Origin: CAVLDP01 sp963661945
GTDB lineage: Bacteria > Bacillota > Clostridia > Lachnospirales > Lachnospiraceae
NCBI GenBank assembly: GCA_963661945.1
Contig: CAVLDP010000001.1
Location: 122,318-186,317, forward strand
Length of the DNA: 64,000 bases
Direction of reading: 5' to 3'
Position numbers and translations under genes: made by a program. This document shows, piece by piece, positions 43,261 to 50,855 of the stretch (position 1 is its first letter; each line of letters starts with the position of its first letter). The notes under the pieces were generated by a model. The model saw nothing but the letters and a program-made list of their open reading frames with translations. It searched no databases and was not told the DNA's origin.

Positions 43261-43569
43261 ATGTACGCAATTATAGCAACAGGTGGTAAGCAGTACAAAG
43301 TATCTGAAGGCGATATCATTACCATTGAGAAGCTCGGAGCAGAGGCTGATTCTAAGGTAACATTTGATCAGGTCTTAGCAGTAAGCGATAACGGTCTTAA
43401 GGTTGGAAATCCTACCGTTAGCGGAGCTACAGTAGAAGCTACTGTCGTTAAAGAAGGCAGAGCAAAAAAGGTTATTGTCTACAAGTACAAGAGAAAGACT
43501 GGCTATCACAAGAAGAATGGTCATAGACAGTCATTCACTCAGGTTAAGATTGACAAGATCAATGCTTAA
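43261..43569 (+). CDS. rplU: 50S ribosomal protein L21
   Basis: A 102-residue ribosomal protein that binds 23S rRNA. It begins MYAIIATGGKQYKVSEGD, and ends with the KYKRKTGYHKKNGHRQSFTQVKI block typical of L21. AGGAGGTG is placed before the ATG. It is first in the rplU-prp-rpmA operon, with the promoter at 43147-43175 and a probable structured leader. Confidence 0.97.
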   Translation: MYAIIATGGKQYKVSEGDIITIEKLGAEADSKVTFDQVLAVSDNGLKVGNPTVSGATVEATVVKEGRAKKVIVYKYKRKTGYHKKNGHRQSFTQVKIDKINA

Positions 43570-43585
43570 TCCTTAGGAACGATAT

Positions 43586-43912
43586 ATGACTTCAATTCAA
43601 ATTTCCAAGAAATCTGGCGAATATATTGGCTTTGTGACCAGCGGTCATGCAGAATATGCGGACCCTGGAGAGGATATTATTTGTTCTGCAATTTCGGTTC
43701 TTGTTATTAATACGATTAATTCGATTGAAGAACTTACAGAAGATCCTTTCCGTGGACAAGCTGATGAGGAAACAGGTAGAATTGAGTTTGAACTTACAGA
43801 TGGCTGTAGTCATGATGCGAAGCTGTTACTTGATTCTATGGTTCTTGGTTTACAAGGAATTGAGAGAGAGTATGGGAGTACATACTTACACTTATTAATT
43901 ACGGAGGTATAA
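43586..43912 (+). CDS. prp: Prp, ribosomal-processing cysteine protease
   Basis: Cleaves the N-terminal extension of L27, encoded just downstream. The catalytic His21 and Cys33 are in GHAEYADPGEDIICSAIS, the invariant Prp signature, and the protein is 108 residues long. Its conserved place between rplU and rpmA (ysxB position) is preserved. The substrate is confirmed by the extended L27 start in the next gene. Essential for 50S maturation in S. aureus; the same role here is inference. Confidence 0.94.
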   Translation: MTSIQISKKSGEYIGFVTSGHAEYADPGEDIICSAISVLVINTINSIEELTEDPFRGQADEETGRIEFELTDGCSHDAKLLLDSMVLGLQGIEREYGSTYLHLLITEV

Positions 43913-43915
43913 GAC

Positions 43916-44206
43916 ATGTTGAAGATGAACCTTCAGTTCTTTGCACACAAAAAAGGTGTGGGTTCAACAAAGAACGGTAGAGACTCAGAGTCTAAGAGAT
44001 TAGGCGCTAAGAGAGCAGACGGTCAGTTCGTTAAGGCTGGTAATATTCTTTACAGACAGCGTGGTACTAAGATTCATCCAGGAACCAACGTTGGTATTGG
44101 TGGAGATGATACACTGTTCGCTTTAACAGACGGTGTTCTGAGATTTGAGCGCAAGGGTAGAGACAAGAAAGTTGCTTCTGTATACCCTGTAGCAAACGAA
44201 AACTAA
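43916..44206 (+). CDS. rpmA: 50S ribosomal protein L27 with Prp-cleaved N-terminal extension
   Basis: A 96-residue ribosomal protein near the peptidyl-transferase centre. The start MLKMNLQFFAHKKG has the extension typical of Firmicutes; Prp should cut between Phe9 and Ala10 to expose the functional AHKKG end. The body has GSTKNGRDSESKRLGAKRADGQ-type sequence. GGAGGT precedes the ATG. It starts 3 bases after prp and is followed by a terminator at 44218-44247. Confidence 0.97.
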   Translation: MLKMNLQFFAHKKGVGSTKNGRDSESKRLGAKRADGQFVKAGNILYRQRGTKIHPGTNVGIGGDDTLFALTDGVLRFERKGRDKKVASVYPVANEN

Positions 44207-44217
44207 TCTTTATGAAA

Positions 44218-44247
44218 GGCTCGACTTGTTTTTGTCGAGTCTTTTTT
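44218..44247 (+). terminator. Intrinsic terminator between rpmA and obgE
   Basis: GGCTCGAC (44218-44225) and GTCGAGTC (44234-44241) pair with one G-U, followed by six T. The obgE ribosome site begins 6 bases later, with no room for a full promoter between them. Confidence 0.85.
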
Positions 44248-44267
44248 AACTTTAGGAGAGAATGAAT

Positions 44268-45554
44268 ATGGCTTTTGCAGATCGTGCAAGAATTATATTA
44301 AAATCAGGAAAAGGTGGCGATGGTCACGTAAGTTTCCGTAGAGAAAAATATGTACCAGATGGAGGACCAGATGGTGGTGATGGTGGCAAAGGTGGAGATG
44401 TAATCTTTGCCGTTGATAAGGGGCTTAATACTCTTACGGATTACCGTCATCGTCGTAAATTTGAGGCGCAAGCTGGAGAAGAAGGCGGCAAGAAGAATAA
44501 GCACGGAAAACAGGGAGAGGACTTAATTCTCAAGGTCCCTGAAGGAACTGTTATTCGCGAAGCAGAATCTGGCAAGGTAATCTGTGACATGAGCGGCGAC
44601 AATCAGAGAGTTGTTGTGCTTAAGGGTGGCTGTGGCGGCCTTGGTAATCAGCATTTTGCAACTTCTACCATGCAGGCCCCTAAATATGCAAAGCCCGGTG
44701 GAGAAGCAATTGAGATCGAAGTGATTCTCGAACTCAAGGTGATTGCTGATGTGGGACTTGTTGGATTCCCGAATGTTGGTAAATCCACCCTTCTATCGAG
44801 AGTGACGAATGCTAATCCAAAGATTGCGAATTATCATTTCACAACGCTTAGTCCAAATCTTGGTGTTGTAGATCTTGATAATGGAAATGGATTTGTCATT
44901 GCTGATATTCCAGGTCTAATTGAAGGTGCATCAGAAGGAATTGGACTAGGCCATGAATTCCTGCGTCATGTAGATCGAACGAAGGTCCTATTACATATTG
45001 TTGATGCAGCATCAGTAGAAGGCAGGGATCCAATTGAGGATATTCGTGCAATTAATAAAGAGCTTGAGGCATACAATCCTGAGCTTCTAAAGAAACCTCA
45101 GATTATTGCTGCAAATAAGTTGGATGTCTGTCCAGATCAGGAAGAGGAAATCCTAAATCGTATCAGAGATGCATTCAAGGATGAGAATTATCAGGTCTTT
45201 GGTATATCTGCAGTAAGTGGTAAGGGAGTACGCGAGGTGCTCTATGCGGTATCGGATGCATTATCCAAATTCGAAGATCTTCCAACGGTGTATGAGTCAG
45301 AATACGATCCAGCCCTTAAAGTGATTGAGGAGTCACCATACACGGTTGAAATTGATGAAGAAGGCGTATATGTAGTAGAAGGACCTAAGATTGAGAAAAT
45401 GCTCGGATATACGAACCTAGAATCCGAAAAAGGATTCTTGTTCTTCCAGAAATTCTTAAAAGAACAGGGAATTCTAAAGGAATTAGAATCCTTGGGTATT
45501 ACCGATGGTGATACGGTCCGCATGTATGGCTTGGTGTTTGATTATTATAAGTAA
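44268..45554 (+). CDS. obgE: Obg/CgtA GTPase
   Basis: Ribosome-associated essential GTPase. The N-terminal Gly-rich Obg fold (GKGGDGHVSFRREKYVPDGGPDGG) precedes the G domain with G1 GFPNVGKSTLL, G3 DIPGLIEGA and G4 NKLD, and a C-terminal OCT domain (about 345-428) typical of Gram-positive Obg. ATG 44268 is preferred over 44262 by spacing from AGGAG. It lies after the rpmA terminator, so it depends on read-through or on a promoter inside rpmA. It follows the conserved rplU-rpmA-obg order. Confidence 0.96.
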   Translation: MAFADRARIILKSGKGGDGHVSFRREKYVPDGGPDGGDGGKGGDVIFAVDKGLNTLTDYRHRRKFEAQAGEEGGKKNKHGKQGEDLILKVPEGTVIREAESGKVICDMSGDNQRVVVLKGGCGGLGNQHFATSTMQAPKYAKPGGEAIEIEVILELKVIADVGLVGFPNVGKSTLLSRVTNANPKIANYHFTTLSPNLGVVDLDNGNGFVIADIPGLIEGASEGIGLGHEFLRHVDRTKVLLHIVDAASVEGRDPIEDIRAINKELEAYNPELLKKPQIIAANKLDVCPDQEEEILNRIRDAFKDENYQVFGISAVSGKGVREVLYAVSDALSKFEDLPTVYESEYDPALKVIEESPYTVEIDEEGVYVVEGPKIEKMLGYTNLESEKGFLFFQKFLKEQGILKELESLGITDGDTVRMYGLVFDYYK

Positions 45555-45563
45555 GGAAATGAT

Positions 45564-45851
45564 ATGACAAATAAAGAGAGAGCATATTTATCAGGACTTG
45601 CTGCTAATTTGAATCCTATATTTCAGATCGGCAAAGCATCTTTAACCCCTGAAAATGTAGAGGCTATTAATGAGGCATTAGAGAAAAGAGAATTAATCAA
45701 AATCTCTGTTCTAAAGAATTGTGCAGATGATCCAAGAGAGATTGCGGAGGTCTTATCTGAGAGAACAAGATCAACCGTTGTTCGTGTAATCGGTAAGAAG
45801 ATTGTCTTGTATAAGCCTGCGAAAAAGCCTAAGATTGAATTACCAAAATAA
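45564..45851 (+). CDS. yhbY: YhbY/CRM-domain RNA-binding protein
   Basis: A 95-residue ribosome-assembly factor with a CRM domain: MTNKERAYLSGLAANLNPIF at the start, the GxxG loop region QIGKASLT and VLYKPAKKPK near the end. It associates with pre-50S particles in E. coli. It follows obgE by 9 bases and precedes the nadD fusion by 15, the common order obg-yhbY-nadD-yqeK-rsfS in Firmicutes. Confidence 0.9.
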   Translation: MTNKERAYLSGLAANLNPIFQIGKASLTPENVEAINEALEKRELIKISVLKNCADDPREIAEVLSERTRSTVVRVIGKKIVLYKPAKKPKIELPK

Positions 45852-45866
45852 ATCAAAGGATGCATG

Positions 45867-47090
45867 ATGAGAAAGATAGGTATACTTGGCGGAAGCTTTA
45901 ATCCAGTTCATATGGGACATATCCATATTGCAATGGCTGCAAAAGAAGAATATAAGCTTGATGAAGTTATTCTCATGCCGGCTGGACTAGCTCCGCATAA
46001 ATTAGGCGAGGAAATGATTCCAAGGAAGGATCGTCTGGCCATGTGTGAGATCGCAGCATCTCATAGAGATGGTATGTCAGTATCCGATCTTGAAATAAAT
46101 TCTCTGGATGCAAATTATACCTATAAGACGCTTGCCTATCTTCATGATAAATATCCAGATATTGCATGGTACTTCATTATAGGAGAGGATTCTTATCATG
46201 ATTTTGATAAATGGGTCCATCCGGAGATAATCTCTGATCTGTCTCAAATTCTGGTTGCTATTCGAAGCAAAGAGGATATTGCATCATTTCAAGAGAGGAT
46301 GCAAGAAGACTATGCGAAAAAAACATCGGTTTTTGCAAAAAAATGTCTACCTCTTGCTTGTGAATTTCAGGATGTGTCTTCCACTATGATTCGAGAGATG
46401 ATCGAGAATGATGGATTGGATGATTCTATTCTTCCAGAAGGCGTATTTACCTATATTAAGGAACATAAACTATATCAAAGTAAGGAAATAGACTACGATA
46501 TAGAAGAAATTTCTGCCAAGCTTAAGGGTAAGCTTAAGAAGTCGCGGTATCAACATACTTTGGGTGTAATGTATACTGCGGCTAATCTTGCGATGCATTA
46601 TTCTTATCCTATGAAAGATGCAATGATTGCGGGCTTGCTTCATGACTGTGCAAAATATCTTGACAATCATGAGCTTAAGAAGGAATGTAAATTATATCAT
46701 CTGGGACTCACGGATGCAGAAGAAAAGGCTCCACATCTATTACATGCTAAGGTTGGTGCCTACTTTGCAAAGGAAATCTATCATGTGAGTGAGCCTGATA
46801 TCTTACATGCAATTCGCTTTCACACGACAGGATGCTGCAATATGAGCCTTCTTGACAAGATTTTATTTGTAGCGGATTATATAGAACCTAATCGAGATAA
46901 AGCGCCTCATTTAAGAGAAATACGTGCTATGGCATATCAGGATCTTGATTTAACTGTCGCGATTATTCTAAGAGATACTATTTCGTATCTTAATTTAACA
47001 GATAGCTTTATTGATCAGACAACGATTGATACATATTCATATTATAGGAATGTAATCAAGGAACGCGGTATGGATGTATCGCTTAGATAG
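45867..47090 (+). CDS. nadD: NadD-YqeK fusion: NaMN adenylyltransferase plus HD-domain Ap4A hydrolase
   Basis: Two enzymes in one chain of about 407 residues. Residues 1-200 are NadD, which makes deamido-NAD (GGSFNPVHMGHIHIA, then DVSSTMIREMI). Residues about 210-400 are a YqeK-type HD phosphohydrolase (RYQHTLGVM, LLHDCAKYL, HLLHAKVGAYFA, FVADYIEPNRD), a symmetrical Ap4A hydrolase in B. subtilis. Usually these are separate adjacent genes; here one frame continues without a stop. ATG 45867 is chosen by its spacing from AAAGGA. rsfS follows after 9 bases. Confidence 0.93.
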   Translation: MRKIGILGGSFNPVHMGHIHIAMAAKEEYKLDEVILMPAGLAPHKLGEEMIPRKDRLAMCEIAASHRDGMSVSDLEINSLDANYTYKTLAYLHDKYPDIAWYFIIGEDSYHDFDKWVHPEIISDLSQILVAIRSKEDIASFQERMQEDYAKKTSVFAKKCLPLACEFQDVSSTMIREMIENDGLDDSILPEGVFTYIKEHKLYQSKEIDYDIEEISAKLKGKLKKSRYQHTLGVMYTAANLAMHYSYPMKDAMIAGLLHDCAKYLDNHELKKECKLYHLGLTDAEEKAPHLLHAKVGAYFAKEIYHVSEPDILHAIRFHTTGCCNMSLLDKILFVADYIEPNRDKAPHLREIRAMAYQDLDLTVAIILRDTISYLNLTDSFIDQTTIDTYSYYRNVIKERGMDVSLR

Positions 47091-47099
47091 GAGAGTACA

Positions 47100-47447
47100 A
47101 TGAATAGTAATGAAATGGCTAAGGCAATCTACAATGCCCTGGATGATAAGAAAGCGGAAGATGTTACAATTATTGATATAAGAGGTATATCGATTCTTGC
47201 AGATTATTTTATCGTTGCAAATGGTTCTAGTCAGACACAGCTTCTTGCCATGCAAAATGAAGTGGACAAGGTAATGCATGAGAATGGAATAGAATCGAAG
47301 CAAATCGAAGGTAATAGAACATCAACATGGATTCTGATGGATTACAAGGATGTAATTGTTCATCTCTTCTCAAAGGAGGACCGTCTATTCTATGATTTGG
47401 AAAGAATCTGGCAGGACGGAAAACAAATTACAATAGAAGATTTATAG
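47100..47447 (+). CDS. rsfS: RsfS ribosome-silencing factor
   Basis: Binds L14 and blocks subunit joining in starvation. At 115 residues it matches the RsfS/Iojap family: AKAIYNALDDKKAEDVTIIDI, ILADYFIVANGSSQTQL and the closing WILMDYKDVIVHLFSKEDRLFYDLERIW. It is the last gene of the obgE-yhbY-nadD run and is followed by a strong terminator at 47453-47507. Confidence 0.96.
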   Translation: MNSNEMAKAIYNALDDKKAEDVTIIDIRGISILADYFIVANGSSQTQLLAMQNEVDKVMHENGIESKQIEGNRTSTWILMDYKDVIVHLFSKEDRLFYDLERIWQDGKQITIEDL

Positions 47448-47452
47448 AAATT

Positions 47453-47507
47453 ACCTGGATGAAGGAAGAGCCCTAATAAGGCAAGGACTTCATCCAGGTT
47501 TTTATTT
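47453..47507 (+). terminator. Intrinsic terminator after rsfS
   Basis: Twelve-base arms ACCTGGATGAAG (47453-47464) and CTTCATCCAGGT (47488-47499), with an inner GCC/GGC hairpin, followed by TTTTTATTT. It lies between rsfS and the convergent lexA. Confidence 0.88.
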
Positions 47508-47519
47508 GGAAATATAGAA

Positions 47520-48137
47520 TTAGAAGAAACGAAATACACCAAATACAATTCCTAGAATCTGACAATCTGGAACCAGTATAGGATTCATATTGTCATTCTC
47601 TGGCTGCAGGCGAATATAATCACGCTCCTTGTAGAAAGTCTTCACAGTTGCTTCGTCTTCAACCAGAGCGACAACCATATCCCCATTCCTGGCAGTATTT
47701 TGCTGCTTAACAAGAATTGTATCTCCATCTAATATACCTGCGTTAATCATGCTTTCGCCCTTAACCTTCAGCATAAAGGTCTCTACATTAGGCATATATT
47801 CAGCTGGAATTGGAAAATAATTCTGGATATTATGAAGTGCGAGAATCGGTTGACCAGCAGCTACCGTACCTACAAGAGGTACATTTACAATCTCTCTTCG
47901 CACCATATTGAAATTGTCGTCGATAATCTCAATACATCTAGGCTTGGTTGGATCTCGACGAATATAACCATTCTTCTCCATCTTCTCAAGATGTGAAAAA
48001 ACGGAAGAAGTGGACTTAAGATTCACGGCTTCGCAAATTTCTCGAACAGATGGTGGGTAACCCTTATTTAGAATTTCACTCTTAAGGAAATCAAGAATCT
48101 CCTGTTGCTTGGGGGTTATTTTGCCATAGGTTGCCAT
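47520..48137 (-). CDS. lexA: LexA, SOS repressor
   Basis: Represses DNA-damage genes and self-cleaves with RecA. An N-terminal winged helix (KITPKQQEILDFLKSEI, SVREICEAVNL) precedes the S24 domain; the cleavage bond is Ala94-Gly95 in TVAAGQP, with catalytic Ser129 in KGESM and Lys166 in DEATVKTF. At 205 residues it is of normal length. AGGAGGG precedes the ATG. It has a promoter at 48167-48195 and LexA-like boxes between it and the divergent yneA-like gene, so autoregulation is likely. Confidence 0.96.
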   Translation of the reverse strand: MATYGKITPKQQEILDFLKSEILNKGYPPSVREICEAVNLKSTSSVFSHLEKMEKNGYIRRDPTKPRCIEIIDDNFNMVRREIVNVPLVGTVAAGQPILALHNIQNYFPIPAEYMPNVETFMLKVKGESMINAGILDGDTILVKQQNTARNGDMVVALVEDEATVKTFYKERDYIRLQPENDNMNPILVPDCQILGIVFGVFRFF

Positions 48138-48166
48138 AGTTTATCCCTCCTTCATTTGATATGTAA

Positions 48167-48195
48167 ATCTTAGCACATTAATCTATTCGAAGCAA
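48167..48195 (-). promoter_or_regulatory. Promoter for lexA
   Basis: On the minus strand, TTGCTT (48190-48195) and TAAGAT (48167-48172) with a 17-base spacer, 30 bases upstream of the lexA start. Confidence 0.6.
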
Positions 48196-48206
48196 ACAAA
48201 TTTTCG

Positions 48207-48220
48207 AGAATATTTGTTCG
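48207..48220 (-). promoter_or_regulatory. LexA-like box upstream of lexA (imperfect)
   Basis: Read on the minus strand it is CGAACAAATATTCT, 12 of 14 matches to the B. subtilis SOS consensus CGAACRNRYGTTYC. It lies just upstream of the lexA -35 box and could mediate autorepression. Confidence 0.5.
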
Positions 48221-48228
48221 AAAAAGTA

Positions 48229-48257
48229 TTGACAAACAATTGTTCGGGTGTTATATT
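48229..48257 (+). promoter_or_regulatory. Promoter for the yneA-like gene
   Basis: Perfect TTGACA (48229-48234), a 17-base spacer and TATATT (48252-48257). LexA-like boxes overlap the -35 box and the start point. Confidence 0.8.
48233..48246 (-). promoter_or_regulatory. LexA-like box over the -35/spacer of the yneA-like promoter
   Basis: On the minus strand it reads CGAACAATTGTTTG, 12 of 14 matches to CGAACRNRYGTTYC, and overlaps the last bases of TTGACA. Confidence 0.55.
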
Positions 48258-48262
48258 GCAAT

Positions 48263-48276
48263 CGAACGGATGTTTC
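48263..48276 (+). promoter_or_regulatory. SOS box (LexA operator), perfect consensus match
   Basis: CGAACGGATGTTTC matches the B. subtilis SOS consensus CGAACRNRYGTTYC at all 14 positions. It covers the predicted transcription start of the yneA-like gene, an ideal place for repression. Confidence 0.85.
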
Positions 48277-48302
48277 GAACATATTTGCGGGAGGATGAAT
48301 TT

Positions 48303-48611
48303 ATGAAGAGAGTTTGCTATCGATTTAGGAGAACCTTATTTGCTGTTTCTATGATTCTTATATCAGCGATCATTATTTCAATCAATGTTGTAAGTGTAGA
48401 GGCAGTAGAGGAGCAGCCAGCTGATAAGTTTTATACCAGTATTCAGATTGAACCAGGTCAGACGCTCTGGAATATTGCAGATACATATTATACAGACGAT
48501 TATGAGGATTATAATGACTATATCGATGAGGTGATTTCTCTGAATCACTTATCTGATTCAGCAATACATGCAGGACAATATCTTGTTGTTCCATATTATG
48601 CTGTAGACTAA
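48303..48611 (+). CDS. yneA: YneA-like LysM cell-division suppressor
   Basis: A 102-residue protein with an N-terminal membrane or signal helix (about 11-32) and one extracytoplasmic LysM domain (YTSIQIEPGQTLWNIADTYY ... GQYLVVPY). B. subtilis yneA, which delays septation during the SOS response, has the same architecture and lies divergent from lexA under LexA control. Here the promoter carries a perfect SOS box and a second overlapping one. ATG 48303 follows GGGAGGA; the longer frame starting at 48240 begins inside the promoter and is rejected. The yneB and ynzC neighbours of Bacillus are absent. Confidence 0.85.
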   Translation: MKRVCYRFRRTLFAVSMILISAIIISINVVSVEAVEEQPADKFYTSIQIEPGQTLWNIADTYYTDDYEDYNDYIDEVISLNHLSDSAIHAGQYLVVPYYAVD

Positions 48612-48717
48612 TTTGGCCTTACCTATTTATCCTGTACATTTGGTCGCAATCGTTTTTGCCACCCTTTTGATCATTTGGTAATATATAGAGAGATTATCTT
48701 TTGTTCTTGGAGGAAAT

Positions 48718-49476
48718 ATGGACCAATATAGTCTTATTCTGGCCTTTTTTGCAGGAGTTATTGCGACTTTATTCATATGCGTTTTAATTACAAGCCTTCG
48801 TAAGCATAGAAAGCCTAATCAGTCAGATAGAAAGCTAAATCAGCCGGATACGGATGATTTTACCGATTACAAGGAAGAGAGCGTTGAACTGGTAAATGAG
48901 ACGCTTAATCAAGCAATTAGAGCCTTTGTACAGGCAATTGATGCCAAGGATGAATATACACGTGGACATTCAAGCAGAGTAGCAGAATATTCTAAAATGA
49001 TTGCAAGCAGGATGAATCTAGGATCGAATGAGATACGTGATGTATATCGAATGGGTCTGCTTCATGATGTGGGTAAGATTGGAATTGACGATGCGATTAT
49101 TCGAAAGAGTTCTGGACTCTCTGAGGAAGAATATACTCTTGTGAAATCTCACCCATTAATGGGAGATAAGATTCTACAGAATATTACATCAATGCCTAAT
49201 CTTCATATTGGGGCTCGCTGGCATCATGAGAGATACGATGGGTTAGGTTATCCAGATGGCTTATTAGGCGATGAAATTCCTCTATATGCACGTATTATTA
49301 CTGTAGCTGATAGCTATGATGCCATGGCTTCGAATCGGTCCTATCGACAATATCTACCGCAGGATGTTATTCGGACAGAGATTAGTAAGGGAAAGGGAGG
49401 ACAATTTGATCCTGAAATTGCGGACATTATGCTTGAGATTATAGATGAAGATAAGGAATACAAGTTGCATGAATAA
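48718..49476 (+). CDS. HD-GYP domain protein, predicted cyclic-di-GMP phosphodiesterase
   Basis: One N-terminal membrane helix (about 5-25) anchors a cytoplasmic HD-GYP domain of about 190 residues. The metal-binding His and HD are in RGHSSRVAEYS and LLHDVGKIGIDD (near residue 115), and the GYP element is HHERYDGLGYPDGL (near residue 168), complete. Such enzymes hydrolyse cyclic-di-GMP to GMP. No sensor domain is visible beyond the helix. AGGAGG... lies before the ATG. It sits alone between the yneA-like gene and an acyltransferase. Confidence 0.88.
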   Translation: MDQYSLILAFFAGVIATLFICVLITSLRKHRKPNQSDRKLNQPDTDDFTDYKEESVELVNETLNQAIRAFVQAIDAKDEYTRGHSSRVAEYSKMIASRMNLGSNEIRDVYRMGLLHDVGKIGIDDAIIRKSSGLSEEEYTLVKSHPLMGDKILQNITSMPNLHIGARWHHERYDGLGYPDGLLGDEIPLYARIITVADSYDAMASNRSYRQYLPQDVIRTEISKGKGGQFDPEIADIMLEIIDEDKEYKLHE

Positions 49477-49481
49477 GATTG

Positions 49482-49537
49482 ATTACAGGTTACTTGTAAT
49501 TTGCTTTGATTCTACTTATAATGCTTAGTGGACTAAG
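49482..49537 (+). repeat. Two small inverted repeats flanking the acyltransferase promoter
   Basis: ATTACA-N7-TGTAAT (49482-49500) overlaps the -35 box, and CTTAGT-GG-ACTAAG (49524-49537) lies just after the -10 box near the start point. The placement suits repressor operators; the regulator is unknown. Confidence 0.5.
49494..49522 (+). promoter_or_regulatory. Promoter for the plsC-like gene
   Basis: TTGTAA (49494-49499) and TATAAT (49517-49522) with a 17-base spacer, 31 bases upstream of the start. Confidence 0.7.
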
Positions 49538-49553
49538 TGGGAGAGTATAAGTT

Positions 49554-50285
49554 ATGTTTCGCTTTATTTATGTGATTTTATGCAATTTATGTCGTGCACC
49601 ATATCTTGTTCCGAAGATGCGTAAGATGGCTGCTCAGCCAGAGAAATATGATCGTGCGACAAGGTATGCATATGCCAAATATGCAATTAATTATATGATG
49701 AAATCCGGCAAGATTACGACTGAGGTATATGGAGAAGAGAATCTGCCAGAAGATACTGGATATGTTATGTTCCCAAATCATCAGGGTAAATATGATGCGC
49801 TTGGTATCATCTATGCTCATAAGGCACCATGTACTTTTGTCATGGACAAGGCCAAATCAAACGGATTCCTGGTAAAGGAAATCGTTGATTTATTAGAGGC
49901 TAAGAGATTAGAGCTTAATAATGTGCGTCAAGGCTTTCAGATTATTAATGAGATTACAGATGAGGTAATGGAGGGACGTAAATTCATTCTCTTTTCGGAG
50001 GGCGGCTATCAGAAGAATCGCAACCATGTGCAGGATTTTAAGCCAGGAAGCTTCAAATCAGCAGTGAGAGCGAAGGCGCCGATTGTACCTGTTGCATTGA
50101 TTGATTCCTATAAGCCTTTTAATTCTCTAACCTTAGGCAAGATTACAACAAAGGTTATCTTTCTGAAGCCATTATATTATGAAGATTATAAGGATATGAA
50201 AACTCCAGAGATTGCAACACTGGTTCGTCAGATGATCATTGATAAAATGGGTGAATTCGGTGTTGATGCCAATGCTTGTACGTAA
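49554..50285 (+). CDS. Lysophospholipid/1-acylglycerol-3-phosphate acyltransferase-like protein (PlsC family)
   Basis: Acyltransferase of the PlsC fold, 243 residues, probably transferring an acyl chain to a lysophospholipid or acylglycerol phosphate at the membrane. The catalytic HX4D box is present as NHQGKYDA (near residue 81), and the glycerol-phosphate-binding EG motif reads FSEGGY. The N-terminal hydrophobic stretch (FRFIYVILCNLCR) is typical. Acceptor specificity is not readable. The promoter at 49494-49522 is flanked by two inverted repeats. The dtd gene follows after 32 bases. Confidence 0.85.
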   Translation: MFRFIYVILCNLCRAPYLVPKMRKMAAQPEKYDRATRYAYAKYAINYMMKSGKITTEVYGEENLPEDTGYVMFPNHQGKYDALGIIYAHKAPCTFVMDKAKSNGFLVKEIVDLLEAKRLELNNVRQGFQIINEITDEVMEGRKFILFSEGGYQKNRNHVQDFKPGSFKSAVRAKAPIVPVALIDSYKPFNSLTLGKITTKVIFLKPLYYEDYKDMKTPEIATLVRQMIIDKMGEFGVDANACT

Positions 50286-50317
50286 TTTTCATATTAATTA
50301 ATAGGATTGTATACAAT

Positions 50318-50770
50318 ATGAGATTTTTGATTCAACGAGTGAAGCATGCAGATGTATCGGTGGATGATGCGACGATAGGCAAAATTGAGAGAGGGCTTCT
50401 TGTCTTCATTGGTATTAGTGAGACAGATACTGAGGAGACCTGCGATCGCATGATTGATAAGCTTCTCAAGATGCGAATCTTTGAAGATGCAGATGGAAAG
50501 ACTAATTTATCTATCCGAGATATTGAGGGGTCATTATTATTGATTTCGCAATTTACTCTTTATGCGAATTGCAGACGCGGTAATCGACCATCCTTTACAG
50601 AAGCGGGTAATCCAACACTTGCGAATTCCTTATACGAATATATTATTAAGCGTTGCAGCTTAACAGATATTCCTGTTCAGCACGGTTCTTTTGGTGCCGA
50701 TATGAAGGTTTCACTTTTAAATGATGGACCATTTACGATAATGCTTGATTCAGAGGAACTAAAAAACTAG
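50318..50770 (+). CDS. dtd: D-aminoacyl-tRNA deacylase
   Basis: Removes D-amino acids wrongly attached to tRNA. The family motifs are MRFLIQRVKHADVSVDD at the start, LLISQFTLYANCRRGNRPSF in the middle and the cross-subunit Gly-cisPro motif in NDGPFTIMLDS at the end. At 150 residues it is of normal length. ATG 50318 fits these; an earlier in-frame ATG at 50276 overlaps the acyltransferase. The stop is inside the terminator hairpin at 50765-50798. Confidence 0.93.
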   Translation: MRFLIQRVKHADVSVDDATIGKIERGLLVFIGISETDTEETCDRMIDKLLKMRIFEDADGKTNLSIRDIEGSLLLISQFTLYANCRRGNRPSFTEAGNPTLANSLYEYIIKRCSLTDIPVQHGSFGADMKVSLLNDGPFTIMLDSEELKN

Positions 50771-50798
50771 CTACACATTTAGTGCAGCTAGTTTTTTT
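50765..50798 (+). terminator. Intrinsic terminator after dtd
   Basis: AACTAGCT (50765-50772) and AGCTAGTT (50786-50793), with an inner CAC/GTG pairing, followed by a T run. The dtd stop codon lies in the first arm. Confidence 0.85.
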
Positions 50799-50855
50799 CT
50801 ATGAATTAAGATAAAGAAGGTGCGGATTAATTTCCTCCTGCCAAGCTACGAATCT

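Noticed and set aside
49524..49537. FapR operator at the acyltransferase promoter
   Set aside because: The TTAGT and ACTAA half-sites are separated by 2 bases instead of the 7 expected, so the site is not a standard FapR box.
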